A stretch of DNA of 64,000 bases, taken from assembly GCA_019637335.1 (NCBI GenBank), contig JAHBVV010000035.1:1-64000 (forward strand), given 5' to 3'. The stretch comes from Candidatus Hydrogenedentota bacterium. GTDB taxonomy: Bacteria > Hydrogenedentota > Hydrogenedentia > Hydrogenedentales > JAEUWI01. Shown one piece after another: positions 24,386 to 33,636 of the stretch (its first letter is position 1; each line of letters opens with the position of its first letter). A program made the position numbers and the translations under genes. Under the pieces are notes generated by a model. That model saw only the letters and a list, made by a program, of their open reading frames with translations, did not search any database and had not been told where the DNA came from.

Positions 24386-24712
24386 ATGGTTGGTATACAA
24401 GGACTTGGAGGCCCCCCAGAGCCGAAGTCTGGTGGACCGGCCAAAGTACGCGGTGATCGCGACACGGCCACCACGGCCACCCCGACAAGCGGTGGCGCGA
24501 CGCCGGCTTCCCCTGGCGAGGATAAAATTCGCATCAGTTCCGAGGCGCAGGCCGCAGCGGAAGTTTCCCGGCTCGTCCAGGCGAGCGTTGTGCAATCCGA
24601 CATCCGCAGCGAGCGGGTGGAAGCGGCCCGGGCCCGGCTGGAGCAGGGCTCCTACAAGGATCCCGCCGTCGTAAGCCAGGTGGCGGACAAGATCCTCAAG
24701 TACCTCGGCTGA
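24386..24712 (+). CDS. flgM: FlgM-like anti-sigma-28 factor
   Basis: This is a small protein of 108 residues. The first 45 are low-complexity and disordered. The C-terminal half matches the FlgM sigma-binding helices: EDKIRISSEAQAAAEVSRL, then SDIRSERVEAARARLEQGSY and VVSQVADKILKYL. FlgM holds sigma-28 (FliA) inactive until the flagellar hook is complete and it is exported. GAGGAG lies 8 bases before ATG 24386. No other flagellar gene is in the window, but the next gene belongs to an MptE/MAF-like group, some of which glycosylate flagellin. The assignment rests on the C-terminal pattern; a similar role with another sigma factor is possible. Confidence 0.8.
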   Translation: MVGIQGLGGPPEPKSGGPAKVRGDRDTATTATPTSGGATPASPGEDKIRISSEAQAAAEVSRLVQASVVQSDIRSERVEAARARLEQGSYKDPAVVSQVADKILKYLG

Positions 24713-24908
24713 CGGGTACCCAGACAAAACAGCGATTCTCAGGCGTGTCCCGCGTGGATGCGCCTGTTCCATTTTCGGGCGCGCCCGCGTCTTGAGGAAC
24801 GCCGCCCCGAACCTGCTACCATCGGGACAGGGCGGAACTGTGTGCGCCCGAGGAGGGTTCCATGATCCCACACCATACCCGGAGCAGCGGGCCGGATGCG
24901 GAGCGCCC

Positions 24909-26126
24909 ATGAAGCCCGAACTCGTCTGGCTGCCAGACATTGAATCCGAATACCTGCTGGCCTGCCTGCTGCGCCGGTTGCGGCCCGATGCTCCGGTCAC
25001 GGTCCTGGCGGCGCCCGCCCTCGCCCACATCGTAGAGCGCGCCGCCGCGGGCGTATCGCGCCCCAACGTTAGGCCCGTCGCGGTGACGCCCGGCGATCCG
25101 CTGCCCGACGCGGTCGCCGCGATACGTGCGCCGGATTGCGTCCCGCGGGTGATGGTCCCGGCGTCGCTGGATCAGGTTCCCATGCGCTACCGGCCCGCGC
25201 TCATGCCGGAAGTCGCCACGCACTATCCATGGATTCGCCAGTTGTGGTCCTGGGGCTTTCGCGAGATAGCCTTTGTGGGGCATGGGGAAGAGCACGTGTT
25301 GTCTGTGCCCTTTCTGCTGGACGCTTTCCGCGATCGCCATGAGGGCCAGCGCTGTTTTGTCCTCGGAAATGGCCCCAGCCTTAACGCGATCGACATGGCC
25401 CGGCTGAAAAACGAGATCACGCTGGGATCCAACCGCTGCTTTCTCGGTTACGAGCAGTGGGGATTCCCCTGCACCTACTGGGGCGTCTACGACAAGTACC
25501 AGATCGAGCAGTACCACCTGGAATACGAGGCCGGCGTTCCCCACGACACCATCAAGTTCTTTCCGGCGGAATACCTGCCGGTGCTGCGCATAGCGAACGG
25601 CTGCCCGGTCAACAGCGTCTGGCCGACCGGCGTGCCGCGCGCGTTTTCCGCGGATCCGGCGCAGACCTTCGTCGGGTTTACCGTTTCCTACATGCTGATC
25701 CAGATCGCCGCGTGCATGGGTTGCGATCCGATCATCCTGGTCGGCATGGACCACCGCTACGAGCTCGACCGGCGCGGCTATGTCCGCGCCCTGCGATCGG
25801 CACGTCGCGCGGCGGCCCGGCAGTTGCGCGGCGGTCGGGTGTATGGCGTGGCCAACGCGGCCTGGCGCGCCTGGCGCAAGGGCGGCGGCCCCGCGCCGGA
25901 CCCCGCGCTGTGGTCCACCGAAAACGCATCCGCGCCCACGCACTTTACGGAGCGCTACACTGCGGGGGGAAAGAACCGGTTCCTGCCGCCCGAGCCGGAA
26001 GAAGCCGAACGGGACTTTGACTGCGCCCAGGCCTGGGCCGCCTCCAACGGGCGCCGGATCCTGAACGCCACGCCCGGCACCGCGCTGGAAAGCTTCCCGA
26101 AAGCCGACTTTGATTCCTTGTTCTGA
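24909..26126 (+). CDS. 6-hydroxymethylpterin diphosphokinase MptE-like (DUF115) protein
   Basis: This is a 405-residue protein. The central domain has the family motif CFVLGNGPSLNAIDMARL (near residue 152), then TLGSNRCFLGYEQWGF, and a later IILVGMDHRYE (near 278). The GNGPSL loop binds a nucleotide, and the fold is shared by MptE pterin kinases, motility-associated (MAF) glycosyltransferase-like proteins and CstII-type sialyltransferases. In bacteria such proteins usually serve surface or flagellin glycosylation, and an flgM-like gene lies 196 bases upstream. ATG 24909 has GGAG 6 bases upstream. The N-terminal 140 residues are less conserved. Fold assignment is good; the reaction is inferred only broadly. 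Confidence 0.75.
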   Translation: MKPELVWLPDIESEYLLACLLRRLRPDAPVTVLAAPALAHIVERAAAGVSRPNVRPVAVTPGDPLPDAVAAIRAPDCVPRVMVPASLDQVPMRYRPALMPEVATHYPWIRQLWSWGFREIAFVGHGEEHVLSVPFLLDAFRDRHEGQRCFVLGNGPSLNAIDMARLKNEITLGSNRCFLGYEQWGFPCTYWGVYDKYQIEQYHLEYEAGVPHDTIKFFPAEYLPVLRIANGCPVNSVWPTGVPRAFSADPAQTFVGFTVSYMLIQIAACMGCDPIILVGMDHRYELDRRGYVRALRSARRAAARQLRGGRVYGVANAAWRAWRKGGGPAPDPALWSTENASAPTHFTERYTAGGKNRFLPPEPEEAERDFDCAQAWAASNGRRILNATPGTALESFPKADFDSLF

Positions 26127-26153
26127 AGCGAATCGCGCGGTTAGAGCGGCGGG

Positions 26154-27395
26154 CTAAACCGCGGACGGCTTGCAGCAATCCTGCCACGTGTCAATGCGAT
26201 CGGCGAAACCCAGGCGCTCCAGATACGCGGAGTCCGGCGCGACTTTCACCGCAATGGAAGCGTCGGAGTCCTCGCAGAAACAGTTGGCCATGTGGACGGC
26301 TGTGAGCGCGGTGAACGGGGCCGCCTCGTCCAGGGCGCGGCCCGGCTCCAGCAGGCTGTAGTCTTCCGGCGGCGCGCCCGACGGACCCAGGTGGAAGGCG
26401 ATGGCCTCGATCACGGGATCCGGCAGGCCCCAGAGTTCGAGGAGATAGCTCCCAATCTGGGCGTGCGTAACCCCCAGGACTTCCCGCTCCGCGTCGGCGA
26501 GCGCCATGGGCCGCTCGTCGGCCAACTGGATTGCGCGGCCGAACGCGTCCGTGAGCTGGGTGGCCAGAATTAACTGGCCCACTTCGTGGAGCAGGCCGGC
26601 GGTGAAGGCGCGATCGATGATCTGGCGATCGCTCGTCTCCTCCCGCGCGATGTTCCGCGCGGCCTCCCCCACGGCGAGGCAGTGGGACCAGAGGCTCTCC
26701 AGGCTGAAGCCGGGGGGCAGTTTTTTGCCCACCGGCATATCAAAGACTTCCGCCATCAGGACGACGTTCTTGAGGTTCGCCAGCCCGAGCATGGAACAGG
26801 CCTGGAGCAGATTCGAAATCGGATTCCGCAGCCCCATATAGGCCGAATTCACAATCTGCAACACCTTCGCGCTGATGGCCGCGTCCTGTTCGATGAGCTT
26901 GCCGATCTCGCTCACCGACGCGTCCTCCCGCACCATTTCCTGGAGGACCCGCTGGTAGATCACGGGCAACGCCGGCAAGCGCCCCATCTGGTGCAGCGTC
27001 TCCTTCATCGGGCCCGCGTTCAACTGGTTGCGCAGCGCAAACGCGCGCGACACCGCGTTGTACAGGCGCTGCGGCTCGCACGGTTTGCCCAGGATCTGGT
27101 GCGCCACGTTCGAAACCTTGAGGATGAGCTGGCTGTCGGTCGTGCCCGTGAGCACGAAACGGACCGTGCTCGGGAACTCGTCGCGCACGGTCAGCAGGAA
27201 GTCCGCCCCGTTCATCCCGGCCATATTCAGGTCGGTCACAACCACGTCAAAATCCGGGAATTTCCGCATGGCCTCCAGCGCTTCGTCCGCGGACTGCGAG
27301 AAGCTCATGCTCCAATCGCGGGCGACCGTGCGCAGCATGCGCTTGAGCCCGTTCAGGACGTTTATTTCGTCGTCAACGAATAGAACTCGTTTCAT
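26154..27395 (-). CDS. Response regulator with HDOD output domain
   Basis: This is a 413-residue protein with an N-terminal receiver (VLFVDDE, phospho-acceptor Asp55 in VVTDLNMAGMNG, Lys in LGKPCEP) and a C-terminal HDOD domain (residues about 135-335). The HDOD has LPALPVIYQRVLQEM, the ISAKVLQIVNSAYMG helix and the AGLLHEVGQLIL segment, but not a full HD-GYP phosphodiesterase site. HDOD proteins act in signalling, often with c-di-GMP enzymes. ATG 27395 gives the normal receiver start and overlaps the end of the HD-GYP gene by 23 bases, so the genes are translationally linked. It is third in an operon after the PAS kinase and the HD-GYP regulator. Confidence 0.88.
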   Translation of the reverse strand: MKRVLFVDDEINVLNGLKRMLRTVARDWSMSFSQSADEALEAMRKFPDFDVVVTDLNMAGMNGADFLLTVRDEFPSTVRFVLTGTTDSQLILKVSNVAHQILGKPCEPQRLYNAVSRAFALRNQLNAGPMKETLHQMGRLPALPVIYQRVLQEMVREDASVSEIGKLIEQDAAISAKVLQIVNSAYMGLRNPISNLLQACSMLGLANLKNVVLMAEVFDMPVGKKLPPGFSLESLWSHCLAVGEAARNIAREETSDRQIIDRAFTAGLLHEVGQLILATQLTDAFGRAIQLADERPMALADAEREVLGVTHAQIGSYLLELWGLPDPVIEAIAFHLGPSGAPPEDYSLLEPGRALDEAAPFTALTAVHMANCFCEDSDASIAVKVAPDSAYLERLGFADRIDTWQDCCKPSAV

Positions 27396-28485
27396 CGGGT
27401 CCCACCATAGTTTCCGTTTCCGCGTGCGCCTGCCGTATCGCTTCGAATTCCTCCACAATGCGCTCGAACGCGTCGAAGACATCCGGTGCGAAGTGCGTTC
27501 CGCGCGCTTGCCGCATAATATCCAGGGTCTGCGCCACGCTGAAGGCGGGCTTGTAGGCGCGTACCGAGCGGAGCGCGTCGTAGACATCCGCGATGGCCAC
27601 GATCTGGCCGGAAATCGGGATTTCATCGCGTGCAAGGCCGCGGGGATAGCCCTCGCCGTCCCAGCGTTCGTGATGGGTCATGGCAATTTCCGCGGCCAGT
27701 TGGCGGAGCCCGTTGTCCTGTTGCTCTGTGTCCCCGTCGGGGGCATCGCCCGCGCCGCCGTTGGCCCCAAAGTGCGCATGCGGCTCTTCCAGCAGGATGG
27801 CGGCCCCGATCTCGCAGTGCCGCTGCATGATCGATCGCTCGTCCGGCGTCAAGCGGCCCGGCTTGAAGAGTATCCCGTCCGGTACGCCAATCTTGCCGAT
27901 ATCGTGCAGCGGGCTCGTGATAGAAAGGGCTTCGCGGTAGGCCGGGGAAAGCGCCAGCGCCCGCGCCAGGGCACAACTGCAATCCGCCACGCGCAGCACG
28001 TGCGCGGCGGTGCGCTCGCGGACCTTCTGCTCGAGGATGGCGTTCTGGTTCCGAAGCCGGTCCCCGTACTCCTTGATCCGTAAAGCGCTGCGGACGCGCG
28101 CCGTGAGATCGTCGAGATTCACCGGCTTATTCAGGAGGTCCGTGGCGCCGAGGTCAAGGCCGCGCCGTTTCAGGTGGCTCTCGGCGTTCCCCGTCAGGAT
28201 AATCACCGGGATGTCCCGTGTCGATTCGTCCGCCTGAAGCTCCTGAAGCAGGTCGAAGCCCGTCTTGCGGGGCATGCTCACGTCCGTCACGATCGTGTCG
28301 ATACGCTGCCGGCGCGTCAGTTCGATGGCCTCGTCCGCGCCCCCCGCGAAGAAGAGTTCCCAGGGCTCTCGCTGGCCGCGCAACAGCCGCCGGAGCCCCG
28401 CCAGGAAATTGGGCTCGTCGTCCACGAACAGAACATGCTTCTTTCGCGCTGTTGCTTCCGTTGTGCTCGTCTCGTTGCCAGACAA
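27373..28485 (-). CDS. Response regulator with HD-GYP c-di-GMP phosphodiesterase domain
   Basis: This is a 370-residue regulator. The receiver covers residues 15-135 with Asp22/Asp23 and phospho-acceptor Asp68 in TIVTDVSMPRKTG. The HD-GYP domain follows a short helix: AAHVLRVADCSCALA, PLHDIGKIGVPDGIL (HD pair), KPGRLTPDE, HCEIG and HHERWDGEGYPRGL (GYP motif), then IADVYDALRS. All catalytic residues for c-di-GMP hydrolysis appear present. A short insertion (HAHFGANGGAGDAPDGDTEQ) lies between the halves. The gene is 13 bases downstream of the PAS kinase and overlaps the HDOD regulator, so phosphorylation by the kinase is likely to control c-di-GMP turnover. Confidence 0.92.
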   Translation of the reverse strand: MSGNETSTTEATARKKHVLFVDDEPNFLAGLRRLLRGQREPWELFFAGGADEAIELTRRQRIDTIVTDVSMPRKTGFDLLQELQADESTRDIPVIILTGNAESHLKRRGLDLGATDLLNKPVNLDDLTARVRSALRIKEYGDRLRNQNAILEQKVRERTAAHVLRVADCSCALARALALSPAYREALSITSPLHDIGKIGVPDGILFKPGRLTPDERSIMQRHCEIGAAILLEEPHAHFGANGGAGDAPDGDTEQQDNGLRQLAAEIAMTHHERWDGEGYPRGLARDEIPISGQIVAIADVYDALRSVRAYKPAFSVAQTLDIMRQARGTHFAPDVFDAFERIVEEFEAIRQAHAETETMVGPDETSSIR

Positions 28486-28498
28486 ACGTGGTCCTCGC

Positions 28499-29752
28499 TC
28501 AGCCCGCGCCCGCGGCCTGCTTGCCCTGAAGCGGAAGGCTCAGGGTGAATAGTGTACCTTTTCCCGGAGCGGAATCCACGCCAATCGATCCGCCCAGGCG
28601 ATCCACCACGACCGCGTGCACGAGCGCGAGGCCCTGGCCGGTTCCCTTGCCGATATCCTTCGTCGTGAAAAACGGCTCAAAGATGCGTTGCAGGTTCTCC
28701 GGCGGGATCCCGCAGCCGTTGTCGCCAATGCCGATTTCAACGCGATCGCCCGCCTCGCGAGTGAAGATCCGGATCACCCCGGGTTCCCGCTTGCCGCCGC
28801 CCGCCGCCGCTTCCTGGATCGCGTGCGAAGCGTTCACGACCAGATTCAAGAGCACCTGATTGAATGATCCGGGATAGCACGGTACGGGCGGCAGGTCGGA
28901 GGCCAATTCCAATTCGACCGTGGCCGCGTGCTTCCATTCTCCGCGCGAAACCGCCAGCGTGTTCTCGATGGCGCGATTGACGTCAATCGAGGACCAGTCC
29001 TCGTCGCCCGGGTGGGCAAATTCCTTCATGGCCCGAACGATCGCGGCTACCCGGTCGCGCCCTTCGATCGATTGATCGATGGCCAGGGGTAGCTCATCGC
29101 GCAGGAAGTCCAGGTCGATTTCCTCGCGAAGCCGCTGAAGCGCGTCCCGGTCCGGATCCGTAAGCCCGGCCCGCGCGCACGCCGCTTCCAGCGCATCCAC
29201 CAGGCGAAGCAGGCCCGAAACCCCATCCTTGAGGAACTGGATATTGTCGCCCACATACTGGATGGGCGTGTTAATCTCGTGCGCGATGCCCGCGGCGAGC
29301 TCGCCGATGGCCTCCATCTTCTGGAGATGCCCGAGCTGCGCCTCAAGCCGCGCCTCTTCCGTCGTGTCGCGGATGCAAAGGCAGTACCCCACCAGGCCAC
29401 CGGTATCGTCGCGCACCGCCGTGGTCACCCCGCGCGCCCAGCGGTCCACGCCATCGCGATGCCCTATGGCAATGCGCCCGGACCAGCGACCGTCCGTCTT
29501 GAGCGCCGCGCGGATCTCGTCGCAGAGCGCGCGGTCGTGCGCCTGCGCGCGCAGCACTTCGATCGAGCGGCCAAGGAGATCGTCCGCCGCGCGGCCCGTC
29601 AAGTGGACGAGGGCGGAATTCACCCACGTAAACGTCCCATCGATGTCTGTCAAACCCACGGCGACATCGGACTGCCCTATCGCAAGCAGTAACTGCGATT
29701 CCAATTCCGCGGAGAGGGCTCCCCCACCCTGACCATTGTTCGCGTGTTCCAT
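28499..29752 (-). CDS. PAS-domain sensor histidine kinase
   Basis: This is a 417-residue soluble kinase with no membrane segment. A PAS domain (residues about 20-140; VGLTDIDGTFTWVNSALVHL) is followed by a NtrB-like dimerisation helix with phospho-acceptor His158 in AAGIAHEINTPIQYV, and an HATPase with FNQVLLNLVVNASHAI, GDNGCGIP, FEPFFTTK and GTGQGLALVHAVV. A 60-residue insertion between H-box and N-box is typical of this subgroup. It heads a minus-strand operon with the HD-GYP and HDOD regulators, which are its probable phosphorelay targets. It is divergent from the radical SAM gene at 29959. Confidence 0.9.
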   Translation of the reverse strand: MEHANNGQGGGALSAELESQLLLAIGQSDVAVGLTDIDGTFTWVNSALVHLTGRAADDLLGRSIEVLRAQAHDRALCDEIRAALKTDGRWSGRIAIGHRDGVDRWARGVTTAVRDDTGGLVGYCLCIRDTTEEARLEAQLGHLQKMEAIGELAAGIAHEINTPIQYVGDNIQFLKDGVSGLLRLVDALEAACARAGLTDPDRDALQRLREEIDLDFLRDELPLAIDQSIEGRDRVAAIVRAMKEFAHPGDEDWSSIDVNRAIENTLAVSRGEWKHAATVELELASDLPPVPCYPGSFNQVLLNLVVNASHAIQEAAAGGGKREPGVIRIFTREAGDRVEIGIGDNGCGIPPENLQRIFEPFFTTKDIGKGTGQGLALVHAVVVDRLGGSIGVDSAPGKGTLFTLSLPLQGKQAAGAG

Positions 29753-29958
29753 AGCTGGCTCCCTGCATTCACGTAGCGGCGGTCCATGACCGCCCGCTTC
29801 CCCTCGTGTAACGCACCCAAACCCGTATCAAGCATACCACACCACGCCGCCGGGAGGTAATTAATTGACAGGCGATTTTTTCTGTTCGTAACAGCCCGCC
29901 GGTCGGTGTTAAAATGGCGGGCGTACACCCGCGGAATGCCGTCCCTGAAAGGAAAGCC

Positions 29959-31134
29959 ATGCGCGACAGCAGCGAAAGCAGCCGGTTTCGTCTCGCGCGG
30001 CTCTATGACGCCGCGCAGCGCATGTACAGCGAGGCTCCCTACCGGTATATGCGCTCCGGCTACGCCTTTCCGGCCTGGCACTACTTCATCGAAGTCACCC
30101 GCCGCTGCAATCTCCGCTGCAAGATGTGCCAGTACATCGACTGGCTCGAAAACGTGCCCGTTAAGGAGCAGAAGCGGGGCGAGTTGAGCACAGAGGAGTG
30201 GCTGGAGGTCCTCGGCCAGATTCAGCGCTTCAGCCTCGTCACCTTTACGGGCGGCGAGGTCTTTGTCCGCAGCGATTTCATGGAACTGCTGGCCTTCGCC
30301 AGCCGCCGTTCGCGCACCCACTTCATTTCCAACACCACCATGCTTCCCGAGGAACGCGCCGAGGCCATCGTCGCGCTTGCGCCGCGCCGGACCGGGGCCG
30401 CCGGATTCAATTTTGCCGGCACGTCCATCGAGGGCCCCGGCGACCGGCACGACGAAATCCGGAAAATGCGCGGCGCCTGGGATCGCAGCATGGCCGGGAT
30501 CCGCGAATTGCGGCGCTGCAGAGAAGCCAGCCGGAAATCCTGCCCGCACATTCATGTGACCACCGTCATCCAGCAGGACAATGTGGACGTGCTCCATTTC
30601 ATGCCGCGCCTGGTCGCCGAGGCGGGCGCCGATGTGCTCAACCTGGTCACCGAAACGCGCATGCACGACCTGCCCGGTTTTGGCGAAGTCGACCCGTCGA
30701 TCTACCGCCACGAAGACGTCCAGTGGCCCCACATTGACCGTTCGCTGCTCGCCGCGGCGCTCAACCGGACCCTGGACGAAGCCCGGGCCGCCGGTATTGA
30801 GGTGCGGCTTCCGCGGATGCCGCGCGAGGACTTGCTGAGTTACTACGATGGTTCCGGAATCGACCTGAAAGCCTACGAGTGCCGGAACGCCTGGAATACC
30901 CTGATCATCGGACGGACCGGCGACGCCTATCCCTGCTGGATGCAGTGCGTCGGCAATGTTCGCGAAAGCACGCTCAAGGAATTGTGGAACAACGCCGCTA
31001 TGCGCTCGTTCCGGCAGACCTGCCAGCAGAAGCTCTTTGCGCCCTGCCCGGGCTGTTGCTTCCTGGAGCACCGTGGCGGACTCCAAACCGTGCGCGTCCC
31101 GTCTTCCGAAACGGCCACGCTGCGCGCGACCTGA
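29959..31134 (+). CDS. Radical SAM/SPASM domain protein
   Basis: This is a 391-residue enzyme with cluster motif TRRCNLRCKMC (Cys50, Cys54, Cys57) and SAM-binding VTFTGGEVFVRSD (near residue 96). A C-terminal SPASM region with CRNAWNTLIIGRTGDAYPCW, MQCVG and APCPGCCFLEH probably binds one or two extra iron-sulfur clusters. Such enzymes modify peptides, lipids or cofactors; the substrate is unknown, and no precursor peptide is evident beside it. ATG 29959 has AAAGGAAAG upstream; the frame is open to 29914. It starts a plus-strand run with ribokinase 44 bases later. A TTGACA at 29865 may belong to its promoter. Confidence 0.88.
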   Translation: MRDSSESSRFRLARLYDAAQRMYSEAPYRYMRSGYAFPAWHYFIEVTRRCNLRCKMCQYIDWLENVPVKEQKRGELSTEEWLEVLGQIQRFSLVTFTGGEVFVRSDFMELLAFASRRSRTHFISNTTMLPEERAEAIVALAPRRTGAAGFNFAGTSIEGPGDRHDEIRKMRGAWDRSMAGIRELRRCREASRKSCPHIHVTTVIQQDNVDVLHFMPRLVAEAGADVLNLVTETRMHDLPGFGEVDPSIYRHEDVQWPHIDRSLLAAALNRTLDEARAAGIEVRLPRMPREDLLSYYDGSGIDLKAYECRNAWNTLIIGRTGDAYPCWMQCVGNVRESTLKELWNNAAMRSFRQTCQQKLFAPCPGCCFLEHRGGLQTVRVPSSETATLRAT

Positions 31135-31178
31135 GGCCCGTGATCGATTCATTATGCAAGCAAAGGAGAGGTTGAGGA

Positions 31179-32105
31179 ATGGCCCGGAGGAACATCCTGG
31201 TGCTGGGAAGCGCCAATATCGATCTGGTCGCGCGCGTTTCGCGCATACCTCGGCCGGGCGAGACCCTCATCGGACAATCCTTCGCCACCATCTGCGGGGG
31301 CAAAGGGGCCAACCAGGCCGTCGCGGCGGCCCGCCTCGGGGCGGGCGTCACGTTTCTGGGCTGTGTCGGCGCCGACGCCTTCGGCGATCAGCAGAAGGCG
31401 AGCCTGAATGCCGCCGGCGTCGATCTGTCCCTGCTGAGGACCACCGGCGATGCGCCCACCGGCACCGCGATCATTGAAGTGAGCGACGCCGGCGAGAACT
31501 CGATTGTGGTTGTCCCCGGCGCGAACTTCGCCCTCACCCCGGCGGATGTCGAAGCGAGCCGCGCCGCCTTCGAAGCGGCGGACGCCGTGCTCATGCAGCT
31601 CGAAGTGCCCGTTGCTGTCGTCGAAGCCGCGCTGGAACTCGCGCGGCGGACCAACACGCTCTCCATACTGGATATCGGATCGGATCAACCCATTACCCCG
31701 GAGATTCTCGGGAAGGCCGACGTAATCAGCCCGAATACCAGCGAGGCCGAGCGCCTCACCGGGCGCACCATCGATACGCCCGACGCCATCCGGGAGGCCG
31801 CCCGCGCGATGATCGGCTATGGCGCGCGCCATGTCGTCATGAAACTCGGCGATCGCGGTTCGCAGGCCTTTGGGCCGGGAGGGGAGTGCGCCGTTCCCGC
31901 GTTTACTGTGGATGTCGTGGATACCACCGCCGCGGGCGATGCGTTCACGGCCGCCCTCGGCGTCGCCTGGGATCCCCGCGACCTGAATTCAACCCTGCGT
32001 TTTGCGAACGCCGCCGGCGGCCTCGCCGCCACCCGCGCCGGCGCCCAGCCCAGCCTCCCGGACCGGGCCGCCGTCATTGCCTTGCTGGAGCGCGCCTCGG
32101 ACTGA
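31179..32105 (+). CDS. rbsK: Ribokinase (PfkB family)
   Basis: This 308-residue sugar kinase phosphorylates D-ribose (or a related pentose) at O5 with ATP. The N-terminal signature GSANIDLVARVSRIPRPGET and CGGKGANQAVAAARLGA are of RbsK type. The catalytic and anion-hole motif VVDTTAAGDAFTAALGV is near residue 247, and NAAGGLAATRAGAQPSLP ends the protein. An AAAGGAGAGG sequence precedes ATG 31179. It is the second gene of the plus-strand unit, 18 bases before the DUF1501 gene, and is cytosolic. Ribokinase is the best call; other PfkB sugar specificities cannot be excluded. Confidence 0.9.
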   Translation: MARRNILVLGSANIDLVARVSRIPRPGETLIGQSFATICGGKGANQAVAAARLGAGVTFLGCVGADAFGDQQKASLNAAGVDLSLLRTTGDAPTGTAIIEVSDAGENSIVVVPGANFALTPADVEASRAAFEAADAVLMQLEVPVAVVEAALELARRTNTLSILDIGSDQPITPEILGKADVISPNTSEAERLTGRTIDTPDAIREAARAMIGYGARHVVMKLGDRGSQAFGPGGECAVPAFTVDVVDTTAAGDAFTAALGVAWDPRDLNSTLRFANAAGGLAATRAGAQPSLPDRAAVIALLERASD

Positions 32106-32123
32106 GGCGAAAAGGAGAACGCG

Positions 32124-33557
<1,434 letters not shown>

Positions 33558-33636
33558 ATTGGGGGCATCTTTCGATTCAGATTTACGGTGGCGCTGGATG
33601 GCCACCTCAACACTCCAACATGTCGGGAATCATGTC

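Noticed and set aside
24713-24790. Possible terminator after the flgM-like gene (CAGGCG with CGCCTG)
   Set aside because: The stem is only six base pairs, the loop is long and the T-run is short, so it is not listed as a terminator.
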